NCBI GenBank assembly: GCA_964416425.1
Contig: CAYQEC010000003.1
Coordinates: 89,465 to 153,464, forward strand
DNA length: 64,000 bases
From: CAYQEC01 sp964416425
Lineage (GTDB): Bacteria; Actinomycetota; Acidimicrobiia; Spongiisociales; UBA5794
Reading direction: 5' to 3'
Each line of letters starts with the position of its first letter. Position 1 is the stretch's first letter. Below, one piece after another: positions 8,072 through 19,441 of this stretch. The notes beneath the pieces are model-generated. The model was not told where the DNA came from, did not search any database, and saw only the letters and a program-made list of their open reading frames with translations. The position numbers and the translations under genes are program-made.

Positions 8072-8380
8072 TCAAGAGAAGTGGGAGAGCAGGGTGGCCC
8101 GCTGCCGGGATCCCAGCCCTCGGATCCTCCGGTTCTCGGCGATGCCGTGCTCCTCCATGAGGCGCTTCGCCTTGATCTTGCCCATGCCCGGCATCGCGAT
8201 CAGCAAGGAGCTGACCTTGATCCCGGCAATGGTTTTGTCCGTCTCGGCCCGCTCCAGGACCTCGGCCAGGCTGAGCGATCCGGTGCGCAACAGCTCCTTG
8301 ATCTCGGCCCGGGTTCGGCGCGCCGCTGCCGCCTTCTCGAGCGCCGCTCGGCGCTGCTCGTCGGTCAGCTTCGGTGGCAT
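8072..8380 (-). CDS. mihF: Mycobacterial-type integration host factor (mIHF)
   Basis: A 102-residue basic nucleoid protein found in actinobacteria. It has an alanine/arginine-rich N-terminal helix (TDEQRRAALEKA) and the helix-two-turn-helix region with LLIAMPGMGKIKAKRLMEE (residues about 59-77) and GLGSRQR, which contact DNA. The ATG at 8380 is preceded by GGGAGGAG, whereas the upstream ATG at 8410 lacks a good site. It lies 34 bases after pyrF and is followed by a strong hairpin. Its position next to pyrF and the rpoZ cluster is typical of actinobacteria. Confidence 0.93.
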   Translation of the reverse strand: MPPKLTDEQRRAALEKAAAARRTRAEIKELLRTGSLSLAEVLERAETDKTIAGIKVSSLLIAMPGMGKIKAKRLMEEHGIAENRRIRGLGSRQRATLLSHFS

Positions 8381-8414
8381 GTGTCCATCTCCTCCCGATG
8401 ATCCCGGCACTCTA

Positions 8415-9140
8415 TCAAGCGGGCCCGGCCGCGGCTCGGATCGCGGCTTCGACCTCGGCGGCGATGGCCGCGGCCGCGGCGACCGGATCAGGGGCGGCCG
8501 TGATGGCGCGCCCCACCACCAACCAGTCGGCGCCGCGGGCGATAGCTGCCGCCGGGGTGGCGACCCGCGCCTGGTCCCCGGCGGCGACCCCGGCAGGGCG
8601 GATTCCCGGCGTCACCTTCAGCAGATCGGGCGCCACCGCGGCGACGACCTGCAACTCCTGCGGCGAGCACACCAGGCCCTCGCATCCGGCCCGAGCGGCG
8701 GCCCGCGCCATGCGCGACACCAGTTTGCCCGGGGTGGCGGTGATGCCGACCGCGGCGAGCGCGGCCTGGTCGAGGCTGGTGAGCACGGTGACGCCGAGCA
8801 CTCCGGCGGTGCCGCCGGACGTCTCCCCGAGGCCTTCCACCACGGCCTCCAGCATCGGGATCCCGCCGCCGACGTGGGCCGTGACCCAGCGGGCCCCGAG
8901 GCGTCCGAGGCGGCGGGCCGCCGCTCCCACCTGGCTCGGGATGTCGTGCAGCTTGGCGTCGACGAAGACCGGGAGCCCGAAGGAGACCAGCGCGGTAGTG
9001 AGGGCCGGACCGGGGCCGTGGAGCAACCCGAGGCCGATCTTGAACCCCCCGACGTGGGGAGCGACGCTCTTGGCGAGGCGCACCGCGTCCTCCGCCGTCG
9101 CCACGTCGAGTGCCACCAGCACCGGGGGTCGAGTCACCAT
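8415..9140 (-). CDS. pyrF: Orotidine 5'-phosphate decarboxylase
   Basis: Catalyses the last step of UMP synthesis, decarboxylating OMP. The 241-residue barrel has VALDVA at the first strand, a lysine in GGFKIGLG and the catalytic DAKLHD array (D61, K63, D66), then the phosphate loop TPGIRP near the C-terminal third. It is the short bacterial type found in Bacillus rather than the longer 270-290-residue type of mycobacteria. The ATG at 9140 overlaps the pyrD stop by seven bases, so translation is coupled. It is the last pyrimidine gene in the operon. Confidence 0.95.
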   Translation of the reverse strand: MVTRPPVLVALDVATAEDAVRLAKSVAPHVGGFKIGLGLLHGPGPALTTALVSFGLPVFVDAKLHDIPSQVGAAARRLGRLGARWVTAHVGGGIPMLEAVVEGLGETSGGTAGVLGVTVLTSLDQAALAAVGITATPGKLVSRMARAAARAGCEGLVCSPQELQVVAAVAPDLLKVTPGIRPAGVAAGDQARVATPAAAIARGADWLVVGRAITAAPDPVAAAAAIAAEVEAAIRAAAGPA

Positions 9141-10037
9141 GGCGTCGCCTCCCCCACCAGATCGGCGATGGCGCCGACGTGGTGCCGCCGGCACCAGGCC
9201 GCCACCTCGTCCCGGATGCGGGCACCGCAGCGCGGCTCGGCGAGGTGGGCGGTGCCGACGGCCACCGCCGACGCTCCGGCCAGCAGGTACTCGATGACGT
9301 CGATCCCGCCCCGCACTCCGCCGCAGCCGACGATGGGGAGGTCCGGCAGTGCCCGGTGCACCTCCCAGACGCAGCGGATTGCGATCGGCTTGAGGGGCGG
9401 GCCCGAGTAGCCGCCGACCACGCCCGAGAGGGCCGGGCGGCGGGTGTCGACGTCGATCGCCGCCCCCCACACCGTATTGGTGAGCACCACCCAGTCTGCT
9501 CCGGCCTCGGCCACCGCGGCCGCCACCCCCGCCACGTCCGGGGCGTTGGGGGACAGCTTGGCCCCGATCGGAAGCCCGGTGGCGGCCCGCACCGCCGCCA
9601 CCACCGCTGCCGAGTCCCCGGGGTCGAGCGCGAACATCTCGCCCCGTTCCAGGTTGGGGCACGACAGGTTCACCTCCACTGCGGCCAGCCCGGCGGCATC
9701 GAGCGCGGCGGCCACTCGGGCGAACTCGGCCGGATCCTTGCCCACCGCCGAGCCCCACACCTGGGTGGGGACGCCCGCCAGGCCGGGGCCGTTCTGTTCC
9801 ACCCAGGCCACGATCCCGGGATTTTGGATCCCGATGCCGTTCAGCATCCCCTCTCCCACCGGGGCGAGCCGCGGGACCGCTCTTCCCGGCCACGGCTCGG
9901 CGCTCACCGACTTGGCGACGGCGGCGCCGTAACACTCGAAGGCGCTCACCGTCACGCAGTCGACCACCGAGCCCACCGTTCCGCTCGCCGCCACCAGCGG
10001 GGTGCGCAGCTCGTGGCCGCCGAGACGGGTCGACAGG

Positions 10038-10045
<8 letters not shown>
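9134..10045 (-). CDS. pyrD: Dihydroorotate dehydrogenase, class 1 (PyrDB-like)
   Basis: Oxidises dihydroorotate to orotate with FMN. The 303-residue protein has SGTVG, MLNGIGIQNPG and EVNLSCPN with catalytic base cysteine C129; class 2 membrane enzymes use serine there and carry an N-terminal extension that is lacking here. The sequence looks like the cytosolic 1B type, which normally works with the iron-sulfur/FAD subunit PyrK to reduce NAD. No pyrK gene is present between carB and pyrD or anywhere else in the operon, so the electron acceptor is unclear. The ATG at 10045 overlaps carB by eight bases. Confidence 0.92.
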
Positions 10046-13291
<3,246 letters not shown>

Positions 13292-13292
<1 letters not shown>

Positions 13293-14443
13293 CAGTCCAC
13301 CGCCATCAGGGCGACGAACCGGTCGAAGTGCCCGGTGGCGTCGCTGGGGCCGGGGGCCGCCTCGGGGTGGTATTGGACCGAGAAGGCGGGAACGTCGCGG
13401 CATGCGAGCCCCTCCAGGGTCCCGTCGTTCAGGTTCTGGTGGGTTGCCACCACGGTCCCGAACCGGCTTGCCACCTCCGGAGGCAGCAGCTCGGGGCCGG
13501 GGAGGCCGTCCCGGCGGGGCGGGGAGCCTCCGGCCAGCGACCACAGGTCGACCGCGAAGCCGTGGTTCTGCGAGGTGATCTCGATCCGGCCGTCGCTGAG
13601 GCGCCGCACCGGGTGGTTGCCGCCGTGGTGGCCGAAGGGGAGCTTGAAGGTGCGAGCCCCGACCGCCAGTCCCAGCACCTGGTGCCCGAGGCAGATGCCG
13701 AACACCGGCACCGTGCCGAGCAGCTTCCGCACCGCCCCGATGGCGGCGGTGAGCGGCTCCGGGTCGCCCGGCCCGTTGCTGAGGAAGACACCCTGCGGCG
13801 ACTCCTCCAGCACCGCGGCGGCCGGGGTGGACGCCGGCACCACCACCACTTCGAGGCCCCGGCCGGTGAGCTGCCGCAGGATGTCGCGCTTCAGCCCGAA
13901 GTCGTAGGCGACCACCCTCCCCCTGGCGTCCCCCTCGGGAGCGAGCCGGTACGGCTCCGGGGTGGTGACGAGGCGGGTCAGGTCCTGGCCCTCCATGCGG
14001 GGGGCCGCCGCGGCCCGCTCCTCCAACTCCGCCGCGGTGACCCCAGCGCCGATGGCGGCAGGTTGGGCGCCGTGGTCCCGGACGTGGCGGGTGAGGCGGC
14101 GGGTGTCGACCTCCGCCAGCGCCACGATCCCGTGGCGCCGCAGGTAGGCGTCGAACCCCTCTTCGGAGCGCCAGCTGGAGGCGCGCCGGCTCATCGACCG
14201 CACCACGAGAGCGGTGCACCGCGGCGCCGCCGACTGGGCGTCGGCGTGGTTGGTACCGTAGTTGCCGATGTGGGACGCCGTCATCACCACGATCTGGCCG
14301 GCGTAGGAGGGATCGGTCACGATCTCCTGGTAGCCGGCCATGGCGGTGTTGAAGACGACCTCCCCGGTGGCCACCCCGTCGGCGCCCACCGACACCCCGT
14401 CGAACCGGGTACCGTCTGCGAGCACCAGAGCGCCGCTGCTCAC
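13292..14443 (-). CDS. carA: Carbamoyl-phosphate synthase small subunit (glutaminase)
   Basis: Hydrolyses glutamine and channels ammonia to CarB. The N-terminal domain includes GEVVFNTAMAGYQE. The class I amidotransferase domain has the nucleophile C251 in FGICLGHQ and the histidine/glutamate pair in QYHPEA near residue 360. The length of 383 residues is normal. The start is GTG at 14443, overlapping the pyrC stop as GTGA; the longer upstream frame is inside pyrC. Coupled to carB by a one-base overlap. Confidence 0.96.
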
Positions 14444-15732
14444 CCGATCGCTCCGGCCGGCTGCACGACCTCGCCGTCCCGTGTCGTGAGGCGGCCCCGG
14501 AGCAGGGTGTGGGTCACCCGACCCCGCAGCTCCATGCCCAGGTAGGGCGAATTGGGGGCCATCGAGACGATGCGGCTGGTGTCGGCCATGCGCTCCGGAT
14601 CGAACACGACGATGTTGGCCTCCCGCCCCACCGCCAGGTCGCCGTGGCCGTCGAGGCCCACCAACCGGGCCGGGGCGCTCGAGAGCACCCGGAAGAACCC
14701 TTCCTGGTCGAGGCCGACCATCGTGTTGACCACGGCGGCTGCCCATTCGAGGCCGATCACCCCGAACGGCGCCTCCTCCCACGGCACGTCCTTCTCGTGG
14801 GCGGCATGGGGGGCGTGGTCGGTGCCGACCAGGTCGATGATCCCGTCGCGAAGCGCCTGACGCAGCGCCGCCACGTCCGCCGGCTCCCGCAGCGGCGGCA
14901 TCATCTTGTAGACGGGATTGGCCTCCGCCACGACCCCGTGGTCGAAGCAGAGGTGATGGGGGGTGGCTTCTGCGGTCACCGGCAGCCCCTCGGCCTTGGC
15001 GGCCGCCACCAGCGCCACCGCCCCCGCCGTCGAGAGGTGCTGGACGTGATAGCGGGCGCCGGTGAGCCGCACCAGGGCCAGGTCGCGGGCGATGATGGTC
15101 TCCTCCGCCTCACGCGGCACGCCCACCATCCCGAGGCGGGACGCCACCTCCCCCTCGTGGACTTGTCCCCCGGCGGCGAGACCGGCGTCGATGCAGTGCT
15201 CCGAGACGATGCCACCCCGCTCCGCCAGGTACTCCATCGCCCGCCGCAGCAGCCCGGCATCCGCCACCGAGTCGCCGTCGTCGGTGAAGAGCCGCACCCC
15301 GGCGTCCCACAGCTCGTCGAGGTGCGCCAGCTTCTCACCACGGCGCCCGGCGGTGATGCATCCGGCCGCCATCACGTCGACCAGCCCGACGGCCCGCCCC
15401 CGTTCCTGCACGTAGCGGGCCAGGTGGCCGGCGTCGATCGCCGGGTCGGTGTTGGGCATGGCGACCACCGCCGTGTAGCCGCCCGCCGCCGCCGCCGCCG
15501 AGCCCGACTCGATGTCCTCTTTCCATTCCTGCCCCGGCTCCCGCAGGTGGGTGTGAACGTCGACCAGCCCGGGTCCGACCCAGGCTCCGTCACAGTCGAT
15601 CACCTCGCCGGCCGCCTCCAGGTCGGTGCCGATGGCGGCCACCAGGCCGTCGTGGATCACGACGTCCTGCCGCCCCGGGAGCACCTTCCCGGCAGCGAGC
15701 ACCGTGCCGTTTCGCAGCGTGAGGTCACTCAT
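14440..15732 (-). CDS. pyrC: Dihydroorotase
   Basis: Cyclises carbamoyl aspartate to dihydroorotate. The amidohydrolase signature DVHTHLREPG is at 58-67 with zinc ligands H60 and H62; NTDPAID, a metal-ligand histidine in SEHC, and GTDHAPH follow. The 430-residue length and motifs fit the class I bacterial enzyme that often stands beside aspartate transcarbamylase. The ATG at 15732 was preferred because GGAGGT lies seven bases before it; a GTG three codons upstream is less well placed. It overlaps the pyrB end by eight bases. Confidence 0.95.
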   Translation of the reverse strand: MSDLTLRNGTVLAAGKVLPGRQDVVIHDGLVAAIGTDLEAAGEVIDCDGAWVGPGLVDVHTHLREPGQEWKEDIESGSAAAAAGGYTAVVAMPNTDPAIDAGHLARYVQERGRAVGLVDVMAAGCITAGRRGEKLAHLDELWDAGVRLFTDDGDSVADAGLLRRAMEYLAERGGIVSEHCIDAGLAAGGQVHEGEVASRLGMVGVPREAEETIIARDLALVRLTGARYHVQHLSTAGAVALVAAAKAEGLPVTAEATPHHLCFDHGVVAEANPVYKMMPPLREPADVAALRQALRDGIIDLVGTDHAPHAAHEKDVPWEEAPFGVIGLEWAAAVVNTMVGLDQEGFFRVLSSAPARLVGLDGHGDLAVGREANIVVFDPERMADTSRIVSMAPNSPYLGMELRGRVTHTLLRGRLTTRDGEVVQPAGAIG

Positions 15733-16642
15733 CGCGCTCACCTCCGAGCAGCTGGAACAGCACCGCCATCCGCACCGCCACCCCGTTGGCGACCTGGTCG
15801 AGCACCAGGCAGCGAGGGTCGTCGGCCACTTCCTGGTCGATCTCGACCCCCCGGATCATGGGACCGGGATGCAGCACCGCGGTGTCCGGCTTGAGGCGGG
15901 CAAAACGGCGCCGGGTCATCCCGAACCGCTGGCGGTACTCGGGCAGCGAGGGAAACACCGACGACCCGCCCCGCTCCGCCTGGACCCGCAGCAGGTACAC
16001 CGCATCGAGCTCGGTGAGCACCTCGTCGAGGTCGTGGGACACCTCCACCGGCCATCCCGCCAGGTCGGGAGGCAGCAGAGTGGGCGGGGCGACCAGGGTG
16101 ACCACGGCGCCCAGGGTGGCGAAGGCGTGGATGTCGGAGCGGGCGACCCGGGAGTGGCGGATGTCGCCCACGATGCCGATCCGCAGTCCGTCGAGGCTCC
16201 CGAACCGGTCCCGTAGCGTGAGGGAGTCGAGCAACGCCTGGGTGGGATGCTGGTGGGCTCCGTCACCGCCGTTGACGACCGGGAGCTTGGTCCACTCGGC
16301 GACCCGCCACGGTGCCCCGGTCGAGGTGTGGCGCACCACCATCAGGTCGGCTCCCATCGCCTGGATGGTGAGCACCGTGTCCTTCAGGCTCTCGCCCTTC
16401 TTGAGCGACGACGTCCCCGGCGAGAACGACAGGATGTCGGCCGACAGGGCACGGGCGGCTCTCTCGAAGGAGAGACGGGTGCGGGTCGAGGGCTCGAAGA
16501 ACATGGTGGCCACGGTCTTGCCTCGCAGCGCCGGCACCTTGGGGATGGGGCGGCGCAGCACCTCGGCGAACTCCGCCCCGTCGTCGAGCAGGCTCTCCAA
16601 CAACTCCCGGGAGAGCCCCTCGGTCGTCAGCAGATCTCTCAT
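15725..16642 (-). CDS. pyrB: Aspartate carbamoyltransferase catalytic subunit
   Basis: Joins carbamoyl phosphate and aspartate in the first committed pyrimidine step. The 305-residue protein has the carbamoyl-phosphate loop PSTRTR (51-56), SSLKKGES near 78, HPTQALLD (132-139), GDIRHSRVARS and HPGPMIRG. No pyrI regulatory gene is present, as in Gram-positive bacteria, where control comes from PyrR. The start codon overlaps the pyrR stop by four bases (ATGA). Confidence 0.97.
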   Translation of the reverse strand: MRDLLTTEGLSRELLESLLDDGAEFAEVLRRPIPKVPALRGKTVATMFFEPSTRTRLSFERAARALSADILSFSPGTSSLKKGESLKDTVLTIQAMGADLMVVRHTSTGAPWRVAEWTKLPVVNGGDGAHQHPTQALLDSLTLRDRFGSLDGLRIGIVGDIRHSRVARSDIHAFATLGAVVTLVAPPTLLPPDLAGWPVEVSHDLDEVLTELDAVYLLRVQAERGGSSVFPSLPEYRQRFGMTRRRFARLKPDTAVLHPGPMIRGVEIDQEVADDPRCLVLDQVANGVAVRMAVLFQLLGGERDE

Positions 16643-17193
16643 CGCCCCTCCCCTTCCGTACCGGCACCGGGCCGGTCTGCGATCCAGACCCCCTCGGCGC
16701 CGTCCACCTCGTCGATCTTCACCATGACCCGCTCCGCGAGCGAGGTCGGCATGTTCTTCCCCACGTAGTCGGGCCGGATCGGCAGCTCCCGGTGCCCCCG
16801 ATCGACCAGCACCGCCAGCTGCACCCGGCGGGCCCGGCCGATGTCCGCCAGGGCGTCGAGGGCGGCCCGGATGGTCCGTCCCGTGAACAGCACGTCGTCG
16901 ACCAGCACCACGGTCCGGTCGTCGATCGGTCCCGGAAGCTCGGTGGGGCCGAGTGGGGTGGTGGGGCGCTGGTCGAGGTCGTCGCGGTAGAGGCCGATGT
17001 CGAGCGTCCCCACCGCGACGCCGGCGTCCTCGAACTCGCCGATGTAGGTCCCGAGTCGGGCGGCCAACGGGGCGCCCCTGGTGTGAATGCCGAGCAGCAC
17101 CACCTCGTCGGCGCCCCGGTTGTGCTCCAGGATCTCGTAGGCGATGCGGCGCAGCGCCCGTTCCACGTCCTCTCCGGTCAGGATGGCGCGCAT
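16639..17193 (-). CDS. pyrR: Pyrimidine operon regulator PyrR / uracil phosphoribosyltransferase
   Basis: PyrR binds pyr leader RNA when UMP is abundant and also has weak uracil phosphoribosyltransferase activity. The 184-residue protein has the PRPP loop VVLVDDVLFTGRT (95-107), the basic IHTRGAPLA segment and GLYRDDL typical of PyrR. The ATG at 17193 follows AGGAGG at six-base spacing. It is the first full gene of the pyr operon, and a matching RNA element lies 85 bases upstream, so autoregulation is likely. A short leader ORF overlaps its start. Confidence 0.95.
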   Translation of the reverse strand: MRAILTGEDVERALRRIAYEILEHNRGADEVVLLGIHTRGAPLAARLGTYIGEFEDAGVAVGTLDIGLYRDDLDQRPTTPLGPTELPGPIDDRTVVLVDDVLFTGRTIRAALDALADIGRARRVQLAVLVDRGHRELPIRPDYVGKNMPTSLAERVMVKIDEVDGAEGVWIADRPGAGTEGEGR

Positions 17194-17267
17194 CGGCGGC
17201 CTCCTGGGAAGATGGGGAGATGGTGCGCAGCCGGCGCAGACCGGTTCGCGCCCGGCGGCGTCTTCAT
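17178..17267 (-). CDS. Putative pyr leader peptide (29 codons)
   Basis: An ATG at 17267 has a strong Shine-Dalgarno AAGGAG (17278-17273) five bases upstream. It opens a 29-codon frame rich in Pro, Ala, Arg and His, ending TGA at 17178, so it overlaps the pyrR start in a different frame by 16 bases. The Shine-Dalgarno abuts the 3' arm of the PyrR hairpin. Product function is unknown; it may exist only to couple leader translation to pyrR. Support is the ribosome site and arrangement, not homology. Confidence 0.4.
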   Translation of the reverse strand: MKTPPGANRSAPAAHHLPIFPGGRRCAPS

Positions 17268-17278
17268 CGGTGCTCCTT

Positions 17279-17310
17279 CCTTTCCGGTCTCACGGAACCG
17301 GGCTTAAAGG
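17279..17310 (-). ncRNA. PyrR-binding leader RNA element
   Basis: Read on the minus strand the 32-base element folds as CCTTT pairing with AAAGG, an asymmetric internal bulge, then CCGGT pairing with ACCGG, closed by the loop TCCGTGAG. This reproduces the known PyrR-binding hairpin: lower stem, bulge, upper stem and a terminal loop with UCC and GUGAG. It lies upstream of pyrR and immediately next to the ribosome binding site of the leader ORF. In Mycobacterium smegmatis PyrR represses translation through such a site; the same mechanism is inferred here because no terminator/antiterminator pair follows it. Confidence 0.8.
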
Positions 17311-17322
17311 TTGGCTCGGCGG

Positions 17323-17328
17323 ACCATA
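17323..17328 (-). promoter_or_regulatory. Candidate pyr operon promoter (-10 TATGGT)
   Basis: Minus-strand TATGGT preceded by TGC gives an extended -10-like element; no good -35 is visible. Transcription would begin about seven bases downstream, just before the PyrR-binding element, which fits a short regulated leader. Confidence 0.4.
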
Positions 17329-17371
17329 GCACCAACCTCGCCGCCTCCTGCGACCATCGGGACGGAACGCG

Positions 17372-17396
17372 AAAACCCGGGCTGGGGGCGGCCCGG
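17372..17396 (-). terminator. Intrinsic terminator after nusB
   Basis: A 6-bp perfect stem (17377-17382 with 17391-17396, 8-nt loop) is followed on the minus strand by GTTTT (17376-17372). It lies 20 bases downstream of the nusB stop and upstream of the pyr promoter, so it separates the aro-efp-nusB unit from the pyr operon. Confidence 0.6.
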
Positions 17397-17415
17397 CGCC
17401 GGCCGGGAAGGCGTC

Positions 17416-17799
17416 TCAGGTGGCGTCGCCGCCGGAGGTGCGCCCTTCGGCGAGGGCGGCGATGACGCCGTTGACGAACGACCCGCTGCGCTCCGTGGAG
17501 TACTCCTTGGCCAGCTTCACCGCCTCGGAGGCGATCACCCCCACCGGGGTGTCCGTGTAGCGCAGCTCGAAGAGGGCGAGCCGCAGCAGGTTACGGTCGA
17601 CCGCCGGCATGCGCTCGAGGCGCCAGCCGCTGGCAACGGAGGCGATGGCCTCGTCGAGCTCGGCGAGGTGGTCCCACACGCCGGTGACCATCCGGGCGGC
17701 GCGGGCGCTGAGATCGGCGACGTCGGGTGCGTCGCGGCGCTGCGCCTCGGCGGCGTAGAGCGCCCCCAGTGCCTGGGTCCGTGGCGGCTGCCGGGTCAC
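17416..17799 (-). CDS. nusB: Transcription antitermination factor NusB
   Basis: NusB binds boxA RNA with NusE (S10) and supports antitermination, chiefly on rRNA operons. The 127-residue all-helical protein has the typical start RxxALGALYAAE, the central MPAVDRNLLRLALFEL stretch and the C-terminal SEAVKLAKEYSTERSGSFVNGVI region (about residues 90-113). The start is GTG at 17799, overlapping the efp stop as GTGA. efp-nusB pairing is standard in actinobacteria. Confidence 0.93.
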   Translation of the reverse strand: MTRQPPRTQALGALYAAEAQRRDAPDVADLSARAARMVTGVWDHLAELDEAIASVASGWRLERMPAVDRNLLRLALFELRYTDTPVGVIASEAVKLAKEYSTERSGSFVNGVIAALAEGRTSGGDAT

Positions 17800-18356
17800 G
17801 ACGCCCGGGTGATGTAGTCCCCGGTCCGGGTGTCTACCTTCACCACGTCGCCCTGCCCGACGAAGAGCGGCGCCTGGATGACGAGGCCGGTCGACAGCGT
17901 GACCGGCTTGGTGGCCCCCGAGACCCGGTCGCCCTTGACCCCGGGCTCGGCGTGGGTGACCTCGAGCTCGACCGAGGCGGGGAGGTCGATGCCGATGGGC
18001 TGTCCCTCGAACAGGTTGATCTGCACCGTCATGCCCTCGACCAGGTAGTTGGCGGCGTCTCCCACCAGGTCGCTAGCCACCGCTATTTGCTCGAAGCTGT
18101 CGCTGTTCATCCAGTGGAAGCCGAGTTCGTCGCGGTAGAGGAACTGGAAGTCCTGCCGGTTGATGACGGCCCGAGGCAGGTTCTCACCGGCGCGGAAGGT
18201 GCGGTCGAGCACCGCCCCCGTCTCGACGTTTTTGAGCCTCATCCGCACGAATGCCTTGCCCTTGCCCGGCTTGACGTGTTGGTATTCCACCACCGCGAAC
18301 AAACCCTCGGGCAGGTTGAGGGCCATGCCCGGCTTGACATCGTTGGTCGAGATCAT
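17796..18356 (-). CDS. efp: Elongation factor P
   Basis: EF-P relieves ribosome stalling at polyproline. The 186-residue protein has three beta domains: an N-terminal KOW-like domain (1-65), the central OB domain and the C-terminal OB domain with the EF-P signature near DTRTGDYITRA. The tip loop KPGKGKA (about residues 29-35) holds the lysine that is modified in some bacteria; in actinobacteria it usually functions unmodified. The ATG at 18356 overlaps the peptidase stop by four bases. The longer upstream frame belongs to the peptidase gene. Confidence 0.96.
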   Translation of the reverse strand: MISTNDVKPGMALNLPEGLFAVVEYQHVKPGKGKAFVRMRLKNVETGAVLDRTFRAGENLPRAVINRQDFQFLYRDELGFHWMNSDSFEQIAVASDLVGDAANYLVEGMTVQINLFEGQPIGIDLPASVELEVTHAEPGVKGDRVSGATKPVTLSTGLVIQAPLFVGQGDVVKVDTRTGDYITRAS

Positions 18357-19414
18357 GCGCTTCGCAGCTCCTTGCTCGCATTCGTGAGGACGTGCCGGCC
18401 GTCGGCGGTGACGAGGACCATGTCCTCGATGCGGACCCCGAGACGGCCCGGGAGGTAGACCCCCGGCTCGACGGTGACGACGTGGCCGGGCTCGAGGACG
18501 TCCTCCGAGTTCCGCCGCAACCACGGGCCCTCGTGGATGTCGAGACCGACGCCGTGGCCGGTGGAGTGCACGAAGTACTCGTCGTACCCGTACCCCTCGA
18601 GCACCCGGCGGCACACCGCGTCGACCTCACCCGCCACCATCCCCGGGCCGACCGCGGCGATGCCGGCATCGTTGGCCTCTCGCACCGCCTGGAAGACACG
18701 CTCCAGCTCCGGGTCGGGCTCGGCTCCCCGCCACACCGTGCGGGTCATGTCGGAGTGGTAGCCGTCCACGGTGCACCCGTAGTCCAGCAGCAACAGACCG
18801 GCGCCGACCGGGTCGGTGCCGGCTTCGTGGTGGGGTCGGGAGGCATTGCTGTCGGCGGCGACGATCGGGGGCCACCCGGCCCGGTCCCCACCGGCTCGTT
18901 CCATCGCTCCCACCAGCGCCTCGGCGACGGCGTGTTCGGTGGCGGCCTGCGGCGCCAGCTCCTCCAGGGCGGCGAAGGCGGCGTCACCGGCGGCGGCGGC
19001 CGACCGCAGCGCCTCGATCTCGGCGGCGTCCTTGACCCGCCGGTATCGCTCGACGAGGCCGTCGCTGGCCACCAGCTTGCTGCCGGTGGTGGCGCCCAGC
19101 TCGCGCACGAACCTCCAGCTGACGTGGGCCGATTCCAGCTGCACCCGGGGTGCGCCGTCGAAGGCGGCGTCGAGCCGGTCGTGGAGGCCCGAGGAGTACA
19201 CCACCAGCTCGGTGGCGGGAAGGGCCCGCACCAGTTCCGCCGCCGTCTCGCCGTAGCGCCCGTCGGTGAGGAATACCGCCCGCGACGGGTTCACCAGCAG
19301 CGAGGCGTTGCTGCCGGTGAACCCGGTCAGGTAGCGGATGTTGGTGAGATTGGTGACGAGCAGCGGTTCGGTCAGGTCCTGCGACAAGTGGTGCAGGCGG
19401 CTGGCGTGGTCCAT
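18353..19414 (-). CDS. pepQ: Xaa-Pro peptidase (M24 family)
   Basis: A 353-residue pita-bread metallopeptidase expected to cleave Xaa-Pro bonds in peptides. A creatinase-like N-terminal domain (1-125) precedes the M24 catalytic domain. The metal ligands are in order: aspartate in LLDYG, aspartate in HSDMTRT, histidine in HSTGHGVGLDIHE, glutamate in TVEPGVY and glutamate in RIEDM. The ATG at 19414 is preceded by AGAGGA at five bases. It sits between aroB and efp, as in mycobacteria and streptomycetes, and is coupled to efp. Whether it acts as an aminopeptidase P or a prolidase is not resolved by sequence. Confidence 0.9.
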   Translation of the reverse strand: MDHASRLHHLSQDLTEPLLVTNLTNIRYLTGFTGSNASLLVNPSRAVFLTDGRYGETAAELVRALPATELVVYSSGLHDRLDAAFDGAPRVQLESAHVSWRFVRELGATTGSKLVASDGLVERYRRVKDAAEIEALRSAAAAGDAAFAALEELAPQAATEHAVAEALVGAMERAGGDRAGWPPIVAADSNASRPHHEAGTDPVGAGLLLLDYGCTVDGYHSDMTRTVWRGAEPDPELERVFQAVREANDAGIAAVGPGMVAGEVDAVCRRVLEGYGYDEYFVHSTGHGVGLDIHEGPWLRRNSEDVLEPGHVVTVEPGVYLPGRLGVRIEDMVLVTADGRHVLTNASKELRSA

Positions 19415-19441
19415 GGATTCCTCTGTTTTCGTGACCGGCGC

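Noticed and set aside
17311..17345. Inverted repeat GGTTGG/CCAACC upstream of the PyrR element as an attenuator
   Set aside because: It overlaps the candidate -10 and lies at or before the likely transcription start, so it would not be intact in the leader RNA.
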